Assembly: GCA_951799405.1 (NCBI GenBank)
Contig: OX637334.1
Coordinates: 15,500,001-15,564,000, forward strand
Direction: 5' to 3'
DNA: 64,000 bases
From: Agapetus fuscipes
Lineage: Eukaryota > Arthropoda > Insecta > Trichoptera > Glossosomatidae
This document shows, in pieces, positions 56,388-64,000 of the stretch (within the stretch, counting starts at the first letter, position 1; every line of letters begins with the position of its first letter). The translations under genes were made by a program, and so were the position numbers. The notes beneath the pieces are model-generated. The model saw only the letters and a list, made by a program, of their open reading frames with translations. It ran no database searches and was not told the DNA's origin.

Positions 56388-56638
56388 CCTTGACTTATCG
56401 GATGGTGTGAGGCTGACTACCAAACTGTAAAAAGTGATACACTTTGCCAATGAATGGAACCTTGTTTCAGGGAGGGCCGGCACAAGTTGCAGGGCTTATG
56501 TACATTTGCGGTTTGTATATTTATTTGTGAGCAGACATTTTCAGAATTTGTAAGCGCAAACTTACACGTGTGTGTTTGTGGGCATGCATTGAATTATGAA
56601 TTTTAAATGTTAATATTTATTTGCAACTTATATGATCG
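56388..56638 (+). mobile_element. R element, diverged
   Basis: ttccttgacttatcggatgg to ttatttgcaacttatatgat. Confidence 0.65.
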
Positions 56639-56644
56639 ATTATA

Positions 56645-56861
56645 CACTATTTGATCGACAAACTGGTAGAACGCTTGCCTTCCAAGCCAGCCAGAAGGCT
56701 AAGATTTGATTTCAACCAAGGGTCTCCGAAATGATTTCCGTACTTCAGTGTTTATTGTAAACCCAAAAAGTCCGCAAGATGTTCAGAAATGAGAACCTGT
56801 CCTTCCGGGAGCAGGGAAGCCCCCACTTCACGGGAATTGGTTGGTGTATGGCTGGTCTCCA
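56645..56861 (+). mobile_element. SINE-2, diverged, 3' truncated
   Basis: aaactggtagaacgcttgcc, decayed B box gatttgatttcaacc, body cacttcacgggaattggttg. Confidence 0.6.
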
Positions 56862-56923
56862 GGGAAGGTCGGCAAGAGTTACAGGGCTTATGTTCATTTG
56901 ACATTGGGTTTTTATATATTGTA

Positions 56924-57158
56924 GACCGGTCCGTAGCTCAGTGGTAACACTGCGGACTCTGAATGGGAAGGTTGTGGGTTCGATTCCCGGCGGAGCAAAA
57001 AAAAAATATCATTTATATTTTCAAATTTGCTCTTCGCCGGGTTGAAAAATTCATAAAACCTTTACCAATGACCGGTCACCACAGGTCCATCCAGCCTTAC
57101 AGCAACTGGGTCTTGCTTGAGAATTGGCGCTCTGTAGCGACGACGATCAAGCTCGTAA
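56924..57158 (+). mobile_element. SINE-1 head and body, tailless
   Basis: Very similar to 81-310 (gaccggtccgtagctcagtg onward) but stops at gatcaagctcgta, where SINE-2 begins. Confidence 0.85.
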
Positions 57159-57161
57159 AAA

Positions 57162-57420
57162 GGTCGATAGCTCAATTGGTAGAATGCTTGCATTCCATGC
57201 CGAGAGCAAAGGTTCGATCTTAAAGGTTTACTCAGCCTTTACAAGAAATGAGAACCAGCCCCCCCGGGAGCTGGGAAACCCCCACTTCAACTGAAAGTGG
57301 TTGGTGTGAGGCCGGCCCCCTTACCTGTAAAAATAAATAGGTCCCGAAGCGCCACATGCGACCCCTTCGGGGATAACGCAGGCAAGAAGTTACACTATAT
57401 GTGTAGCTTAGTTGCGTTGC
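57162..57420 (+). mobile_element. SINE-2, second half of dimer
   Basis: ggtcgatagctcaattggta head; an internal deletion removes the segment between the B box and actcagcctttacaagaaat; ends gtgtagcttagttgcgttgc. Confidence 0.8.
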
Positions 57421-57898
57421 GTAGGTTCACATGCGGCATGTGTGAGCGCGAAATTATGCCTGTCTGCTTGTGGGTATGCATTTAATATGAATTTCAAATT
57501 ATACATATCTTTGCAATTTAGATTTAGATTAGACTTTTCTTACAAAGATAAGTACAAAGTCAGTAAATCAATAGGGCAATTTTGGAAATAATACACTTGG
57601 TCATTTTTTCCCGTTCGACGTCTGTATATATTTGTGAATATCCCGTCTTATTTAAAAACATTTCTTTCTCATCTCTAATTTCCAAGTCTAATTTTAAAAT
57701 TTCGAATGAAAAACAAAAGAATGTGAACAACATTTTCAGTCGAGGAAATTCCAAAATCGAAATCCAATTACTTATTTATTTTTGTACAATAATGACTCAT
57801 TAATTCTTCGGGAAAATCGAAAATTGTTTTGACTTGGCATTGATTTCCTTTTCTGCCTTTAAAGATTTAAGTGCAAAATTATGCTTCTATATTTGAAA

Positions 57899-57985
57899 GA
57901 GGTCCGCACATGACTTGACATAGACAAAATTGTAACGTCCCTCGGCCGGATTGCTAAGATAAGGCAAACAAATACTCACTTTGTG
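57899..57985 (+). repeat. Repeat D copy
   Basis: ggtccgcacatgacttgaca, ttgtaacgtccctcggccgg, attgctaagataaggcaaac. Confidence 0.55.
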
Positions 57986-58088
57986 GGATTACGCTCTAGT
58001 TAAAATATACCATGACAAAATAAAAATCCAAACAATTTATAAAATGTTTCAGCGGAAACTTTGTAGAACTCCCTTTTAAATTAAAGAA

Positions 58089-58291
58089 GTTTATTTTCAT
58101 TTTCTTTAATTTAAAAATCCAAATTTTAAAGAAACCTACATGACGATGATGATGATTTGTATAGCGCCGTTTCGTGACTACTGTCGTTTATTTTCATTTT
58201 CTTTAATTTAAAAATCCAAATTTTAAAGAAACCTACATGATGATGATGATGATGATGATGATTTGAATAGCGCCGTTTCGTGACTACTGTC
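58089..58291. repeat. 97-bp tandem duplication with (GAT)n expansion
   Basis: Unit 1 58089-58185 and unit 2 58186-58291 are nearly identical (gtttattttcattttcttta to tttcgtgactactgtc). The second has a longer gat run. The unit includes the 3' terminus and microsatellite tail of the LINE that follows. Confidence 0.8.
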
Positions 58292-58500
58292 ACTGCAAGG
58301 GCGCTTTCAGGCTTGACGCGGCGGTGAAGAAATGGGTCTTCATTCCCTTCTTGAAGCTCTCGATCCCTTCCTTGGCACGCACTTCAGGAGGCAGCTGGTT
58401 CCAAGTGGACGGTCCCGCAACGGCGAAAGCGCGGTCTCCGAACACTGTACATCTTTTTCTGTCTCCGAACACTGTACATCTACCACAGTGTCGCCTTTCG
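58246..58500 (-). pseudogene. L2-like LINE 3' end
   Basis: The minus strand reads GDRAFAVAGPSTWNQLPPEVRAKEGIESFKKGMKTHFF, the standard C-terminal end of L2/CR1-type RTs (GxRxFxxAxPxxWNxLPxxxR, then FKxxLKxxLF), then agtcacgaaacggcgctatt and a (atc)n tail. A 23-bp word around cgaacactgtacatct is doubled at its 5' side. Confidence 0.65.
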
Positions 58501-58502
58501 CT

Positions 58503-58580
58503 GAAATAAGGGGTACTATTGGTAAAAACGAACCAATTTTATACGGCATGGGAGGTCAGCCTCATAACAAAATTTTAAGG
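58503..58580 (-). mobile_element. R element head fragment
   Basis: ttatacggcatgggaggtca to gcctcataacaaaatttta. Confidence 0.45.
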
Positions 58581-58683
58581 AAGGAAGTTTTTGATTTGTG
58601 GGTTTCAAATAATCCTGAAATAAACCATAGCATTCCGTCTCCATCAACTGAAATATTAAGCGGACGGAATTTCTTTGCGGCCT

Positions 58684-58943
58684 ATAATCTATAATCTAAG
58701 TTGCAAAGAGATGTATAAAAAATTTAAATTAATATTAAATGCATGCCCACAAACACGCACGTGTAATTTGGTACTTACAAATGCTGAATGTGTATTTACA
58801 ATTCAAAAACCAAACCTCAAATGAACATACATAAGCCCTGCAACTTTTGCCAACCTTCCTTGAAACAGGGGTTGCATTGGTAAGGTGAAACATTTTTTAC
58901 AGTATGGGTGGTCCGCCTCAAACCAAATTATAAGTCAAGGAAT
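58684..58943 (-). mobile_element. R element, complete, diverged
   Basis: tataatctataatctaagtt to aaattataagtcaaggaa. Confidence 0.75.
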
Positions 58944-59414
58944 AAATATAAATAAAAAGAGTCGGTCTAAAAAAAAACGTTATATATCTACTTACAAAGA
59001 TAATAGAAATTAAAATAAAACAAAATTATTTTTAGGTTAAAAGAGTCCCGCAAGAATCTCGGCGAATTAAAGAATAATACAAACAAATAATTCAAACGTT
59101 TAGGGTCTGTGTGTAAAAATTGCACGGGAGGGGTAACAAATTCGGGATCGCGCGCAAAATGTCAACCCGAATACAAAATAGCAAATTAACTCGGTCGGTT
59201 TGTTTTTTCTTGCACGGACCTTTTAGTTTGGTAAACAGTAAACAAAGGAGGGTAAAAAAATAAGGGAAAAGTTGTGGACAAAGTTATACTTTGACTGTTT
59301 TATTGTTTATGACTGGAACGTATGTATGTTGATTTCAACTTATAAATATATTTGTTTCATTCTTGTATTTATTTTTTCAAATTTTATACCTACTTAAATA
59401 AAAGTAACATTTAT
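58944..59414. other. Unassigned spacer with unique block
   Basis: The block at 59095-59230 (gtttagggtctgtgtgtaaa, cgggatcgcgcgcaaaatgt) is less AT-rich and not repeated in the window. No gene recognised. Confidence 0.35.
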
Positions 59415-59620
59415 TATATTCAGATTTAATTAATGCCCACAAACAGACACGCACAAGTTCGCACTTACTCACGCTGCATGTGTACTCACAAAATAAAAAC
59501 CCAAATCACAATGAAACATAAACCCTGTCACTATCACCAGCCTTTCATGAGACAGGGGTGATATTGGCGAATTGAAACAATTGTTAAAGTATGGGTAATC
59601 AGCCTCATATCAACCAATTT
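59415..59620 (-). mobile_element. R element, tail lost
   Basis: taatgcccacaaacagacac to aatcagcctcatatcaacca. Confidence 0.6.
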
Positions 59621-59654
59621 ATTACAGAACAAAAAAAAGCTTATCATTCTGTGT

Positions 59655-59897
59655 ATGATCTAAGTTGCAAAGGTATATTACAATACATAATCATACAACA
59701 TGCATTTTCTAAAGCAAACACGTGTAAGTTGGCGCTTACACACGCTGCATCCGTTCTCCTGAAATAAAAACCTAAAGTTAAATTAACACAAATCCTGCAA
59801 CTCTTGCCGCCCTTCCTAAAACAAGTTGGTGAGTGATCGGCAAAGTGATTTTGCAAATTTTGAGAGTATGGGTAGTCAGCTTCATACCAACATTTTT
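59655..59897 (-). mobile_element. R element, diverged
   Basis: gatctaagttgcaaaggtat to gtagtcagcttcataccaac. Same orientation as the copy just before it. Confidence 0.6.
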
Positions 59898-60519
59898 GAA
59901 AAGAAACAATAACTAAAAGTGCATTATTCAAGTAAAGTAAAAGCAACCCCTATATTTAATAATGTTAAAAAATGATTTCAAAAATTCAATTCATCCCGAA
60001 AAAAGCGAAAAAAAATATATGAATTAATATTTTAAATTTATCATATAAGTAAGGCTAATCATTTTCCTTTCTTGGAGTATTAAATATTCAAAAGCCGTTT
60101 TTATTTGAGTTGGTGGAGGGAGTCCCGGCAACTTTTGTCTCCCCTTGTAATTAACGTTTACAATAAAAAGCTTTCCGACTGTAACTCTACTTAAAACGGC
60201 TTTTCTTCATTTGCTGAGTGAATCACAAAAAAGATAAAAATGGATATAAAAAACCAAATTAATTTATTTTTCGTGTCACTTTCCTTTAATGGTTTGATTA
60301 TAATATTATTCATTGGACCCACATTTTTTTTCTTCTCCTATTTCTTGATGAAGATTTTTTGATCTGTGTTTCATAAAACAACTTCAAATCGGCTCATGGA
60401 CCCTGGATAGAGGACGTCCAGCTTTCTTTACATGTTTAAGGAGGTCTTCCAGGTGGAAGTTGACTAATTGAGATATCATTTTTGTCCTTCTTTAAAAAAC
60501 TGTATTTATTTTCTTTTTT

Positions 60520-60870
60520 AAGTCCACATGCAACATGCGTAAGCGAGAATTAACAAGAGTTTGCTTCTCGGCGAATGGTGTATTAAATATGAATCCACAA
60601 CATTAACGTACAAATCTTTGCAATTGACAAACTAGGTCCTAAGATAGTAATAAATATGTAGCTTCGGTATGAGTGACCTTCCATTCTGTTTTATAGGTTT
60701 TAATGATTCACTTTTCCAATGCCACTCCTGTCTTAGGAATAGGCGACAGGAGTTGCAAGGTTTATGTACACGAGGATTGTGTTATTTTGTAAGCACACAA
60801 CGCAATTTTGCACTGAGCATGCATAAAATGTGAATCTTATAAGTTAATGTATCATTGCAACAAACTTTAT
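60520..60870 (+). mobile_element. Two diverged R fragments in tandem
   Basis: 60520-60628 (agtccacatgcaacatgcgt to caaatctttgcaattgaca) and 60661-60870 (gcttcggtatgagtgacctt to atcattgcaacaaactt). Confidence 0.5.
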
Positions 60871-60929
60871 ATTACTTTACATTATTATTTTTTAAAACTA
60901 ATAAGAAATGGAATAGTCTACTATTTCAA

Positions 60930-61415
60930 AGGTCCATCCAACCTTACAGCAACTGGGTCTTGCTTGAGAATTGACGCTTTCTACAGCGACGACCAAACTT
61001 GCAGAGGGCTCTTGAGGTGTGATTTTCACAAAAACAGCGCTCACCAAATAACGCAACTACTAAGCTACACATATACTGTAACTTCTTGCCGCGTTATCCC
61101 CGAAGGGATCGCATGTGGCGAGTTGAACCTATTTATTTTTACAGGTAAGGGGGCCTGCCTTACGCCAAACACTTCAGTGAAGTGGGGAGTTTCCCAGCTC
61201 CCGAGGGGGCTGGTACTCATTTCTTGTGAAGGCTGAGTAAACTTTGCCGGTATTTTATTTTGGGGTTTGAAATAAACACCGAAACGGGAAATCATATCTG
61301 ACACCCTCGGTGGGATTCGAACCCGAGCTCACGGCATGGAATGCAAGCACTCTACCAACTGAGCTATCTACCTGTAAATCATCCTAATATTATAATTATT
61401 ATTATTTAATAAAAA
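60930..61415 (+). mobile_element. SINE-1 3' part interrupted by SINE-2
   Basis: caaccttacagcaactgggt to cagcgctcaccaaata (61049), then a minus-strand SINE-2, then taaatcatcctaatattata, the rest of the (att)-rich tail. Confidence 0.7.
61050..61372 (-). mobile_element. SINE-2, full length, inside SINE-1 tail
   Basis: ctaagctacacatatactgt to caactgagctatctacc. High similarity to 32552 and 54424. Confidence 0.85.
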
Positions 61416-61419
61416 ATCT

Positions 61420-62290
61420 ATTTTGATCAAGTTAATTATTTTTGAGACTCGAACCACGGACTTTCAGTTAAATTAAAACTTCATTCATATTTGATCTATT
61501 CCAAAAATACGAGGAAACTTCAGAAACTGCTCTGAGAAAGTTTTCCAAACAAAGTGTACGAGTGCTGGTACAAACATCAGAATCTCTCGTATGAACTCTT
61601 GGCTTAGTTTTAATTCCAAATTACCTGAAATTTGATCTCAAACCAATCAAAGTTTGTTAATGGATTAAACTAGTTATTTGTTAGTTTAACATCCATTAAA
61701 TATAACCAAAGTGCAAGACCTCAAAATCTAATATATTATTATTTTGTGGGCTGAAAGCAGTGTTTCTTAGCATTTTAGTCCTAAAACCGGTTACGTTCGT
61801 ATTATTACATCATTATTAAGAATAAACAATTTTGCAATAATTCTGCCATGCCAGATAAGATGAAATGTTTTAAATTAGCTTCGAATTGGTTGAAGTACAG
61901 CTGTCTTTCAAGTTGTGAACATTAAGAGGCTCCACTCTACCCTTTGGAGAATACAGCGGTAAGACGGTACTAACTAACGTGCAGCTCAGATACTTCAGTG
62001 TTTCCGTGTTTTAGGGAGAGGGGGCAAGAAAAGCATTGTTTATATTAACAAACGTTCCAGATTTTCAGTCCTTTACTCCTACCTCACGGCAATCTACCAT
62101 TAATCAGTCTTACCAACTTGCTCTGTGTCTTCAAACTACACTAATGGGCTTGTTACTACGATTCTCTTTTCCAGACTCTGGATGACTTTATTTTCCAGAC
62201 CGCATCAACGTATTGTTACGAACTTGGAGTACCTACGTGTGACTGTACATGCATACATAGAACAGTCTGGTGCTAGTGTGATGGTGATAG
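61420..62290. other. Spacer, partly LTR-like at its end
   Basis: No gene recognised. From 62214 tgttacgaacttggagtacc looks like a second, duplicated LTR start. Confidence 0.35.
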
Positions 62291-62632
62291 TGTTACGAAC
62301 TACGAACTTCGAAGTGCCTACGTACACCTGTGCAGGTGCAATAGTGTGTGTAAAACCATCTGGTATAATCCATCATGTTAGTGGAACGGCTGTCTAGTGT
62401 AATCTAGAACGAAGATCAAATAATCTGGAGTATGCAAGCAAGATCTCTGTTGTACCTATATAAAGGGACTGCAATGGGACAGCACCGAGTAGTCGCTCGG
62501 AGCATTTTGCCGTGAAACCAAAATAAGCTGATATTATCAACTGTTGTAAATTGTCAACCAAGCTGTGTAAAATAAATTCTGTTAAAGTAAATAATTGCAG
62601 TTTAATTACAAGAGAACCCAGTAAAATCATTA
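62291..62632 (+). mobile_element. LTR-like sequence with TATA box
   Basis: tgttacgaactacgaacttc start; TATA box tatataaa at 62457-62464 followed ~35 bases on by gagtagtcgctcgg; 3' part ataaattctgttaaagtaaa and aacccagtaaaatcatt parallels the end of the 29853 LTR. The exact 3' end and target duplication are not clear. Confidence 0.5.
62457..62464 (+). promoter_or_regulatory. TATA box of LTR
   Basis: tatataaa followed by agggactgcaatgggac; fits a pol II core promoter inside the LTR. Confidence 0.5.
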
Positions 62633-63518
62633 AAGTATTATTATTTTTTTCGTTCTGCTTTCAGTACACGTATAGCATTTTAGAAACAATCATTTTCGGT
62701 TTATTTTACCTTCATGTATTTTACATGAAAAGTTGTAACAGTTAGTACTCTTATCAGCAAATTTCTGTACCTTATGTTTTAACAACCGTCCTTCAAGGGA
62801 CTCTCATCTTATGGAAGGGCCCGGAAAATCGGTCTCGCTCGTGTCAGAATATTTCACACACAAGAACATGCAAAACTCTTCCATACACACTTACTGGCTT
62901 GTACCAGATGCACATAACTCTACTTGCCAGATAGTTACCATTAATTATTATTCTTCGTCTTTTCGTGCTTTTAACAAGTCCCCCTGATGTTGACTATCAC
63001 TTTAGTGTAGATCTCTCGGTCCTACATTATTTATTATCAAAATGCGCATCCATTTTCTTTTCATTTAAAAATCTAATCTCGTCCTTTGATTGATTAATAA
63101 TACCATAAAGAATTGTAAAAAAAATAAGTTTTAAACGCCATGTTATCTTTTTACAATTAATAGCAGTAAGAAGTTGTCTTCAATAGAGTTTTATTCTGAG
63201 ACGTGACAGAGTTGTATGATTATTTTGAGGTTGAAGTTCTTACAGAAACCAACGAGGTTTGAGAGGCACTTCTCCAAAGGCTAGATCAAAGTTTATACGT
63301 ACTTAAGTTAGAAGATAATAGTATTTAAGCCGTTTTGAATATAAACAGATTCCTATGCGCTTTAGTTTTCAAAACATATTTATTTTTAGCATACCTACGT
63401 ATATGAAAACAGATAAAAAAACAATGTTGAAAAATGTTTAATATGGGTCTTTTTGATTTATTGTCAGTCTATGAAATAAATCAAGCTATGAAAATTAAAA
63501 TAAAGAAATAGCTTTCAG
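62633..63518. other. Spacer, no recognised gene
   Basis: AT-rich; nothing supported. Confidence 0.4.
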
Positions 63519-63728
63519 TCGGTGTTATGGCCGAGGGGTGAGGCGCATGTTCGACTAACGTATTTGGAACCGAATAACGTTGGTCCGAATCTTGCGTCTA
63601 GCCCACTTGACCATAACTTCGACCCTGGTTCAACAGATGCTTTAGAGTCTGCTTTCGCATGAAGACAACTAGCCAGGCAAAATAGGTTGGTGGATTACAT
63701 TCCTTTCCACAAATCTATTAAAAAAAAG
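63519..63728 (+). mobile_element. SINE-3, full length
   Basis: cggtgttatggccgaggggt, gaggcgcatgttcgactaac, gttggtccgaatcttgcg (B box), then cataacttcgaccctggttc and tggattacattcctttccac. Closest to the copy at 41330; the head is class-II tRNA-like. Confidence 0.75.
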
Positions 63729-64000
63729 CTTCAGTTTCAGGTATATGTGTGAAGATGTGATTTTTCGGATAAAGCTCGATGGCGACCGTGCCCTGCGTGT
63801 CCCACGATCATGGTTCGTCGCATCAACACCACCTTTCCTTGAGCGTTCCACTTATTTTATATAACTTTAAAAAATGAAAAAAAATAACATACATTGTACT
63901 AGAAGGTGCAACCTAGCAAATGTTTTCTTAAAAGGGTATAATTGACTAGATATTTAATATAATGCAAAGGAGTTCTGAAAAAATATCAACAGGATTCTTC

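Larger units (their letters stand above)
56862..57535 (+). mobile_element. R element split by a SINE dimer
   Basis: 5' part agggaaggtcggcaagagtt to tttttatatattgta (56923); 3' part resumes at 57421 (gtaggttcacatgcggcatg) to tttagatttagattaga. Confidence 0.75.

Overview
This is an A+T-rich, repeat-choked stretch of an arthropod nuclear genome, most likely an insect. The evidence is one spliced exon resembling the end of an insect allatostatin-A (galanin-like) receptor, several families of tRNA-derived SINEs, insect-type LINE, mariner and Penelope-like (PLE) remnants, and no bacterial gene organisation. I cannot name the species.

Genes: the only convincing host coding sequence is a terminal exon at 18917-19180 (+). 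It has a splice acceptor, TM7 with NPLLY, helix 8 and a stop. The rest of that receptor was not found here, so the 5' part should lie upstream of base 1 across a long intron. Every other coding trace I recognise is a decayed transposon fragment: RTE-like LINE C-termini (17.2-17.8, 44.8-45.5 and 50.4-50.6 kb), L2/CR1-like ends (42.5-43.0 and 58.3 kb), a jockey-like end (41.0-41.35 kb), two LINE scraps (15.6 and 50.0 kb) and mariner pieces (48.3-49.2 kb).

Repeats: about 45 copies or fragments of one 250-310 bp element (called R here), with 3' tails of (TTAGAT)-like short repeats, lie on both strands throughout. Three tRNA-derived SINE families (SINE-1, -2, -3) are interspersed. Fold-back PLE fragments with 12-13 bp target duplications occur at 14.5, 27.0, 38.8 and 51.4 kb, with further PLE pieces at 3.5, 36.1, 44.4 and 49.6 kb. 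Several carry hammerhead-ribozyme-like motifs whose stem I covaries between copies. DNA transposons and MITEs with clear terminal inverted repeats are at 1.6, 13.1, 28.1, 37.0-37.6 and 41.6-42.5 kb. Solo LTRs or LTR pieces are at 29.9, 47.3, 54.8 and 62.3 kb.

Regional layout: 0-17 kb holds R, SINE and MITE copies in AT-rich spacer; 17-20 kb holds a LINE end and the receptor exon; 20-26 kb is R copies followed by about 1.4 kb of extreme AT; 26-41 kb has SINE-3/PLE nesting, an LTR, three unknown ~350-400 bp repeats, a 5S-tRNA SINE chimera and a 40-bp tandem array; 41-52 kb is the densest part, with LINE ends, a DNA transposon with repeated motifs, a three-level nest (LTR in SINE in R) and a 605-bp PLE palindrome; 52-64 kb has SINE-2 copies, R-in-R nesting, a SINE dimer inside R, and an LTR with a TATA box. 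The nesting gives a relative chronology: R copies are mostly the older layer, and SINEs, PLEs and LTRs landed in them.
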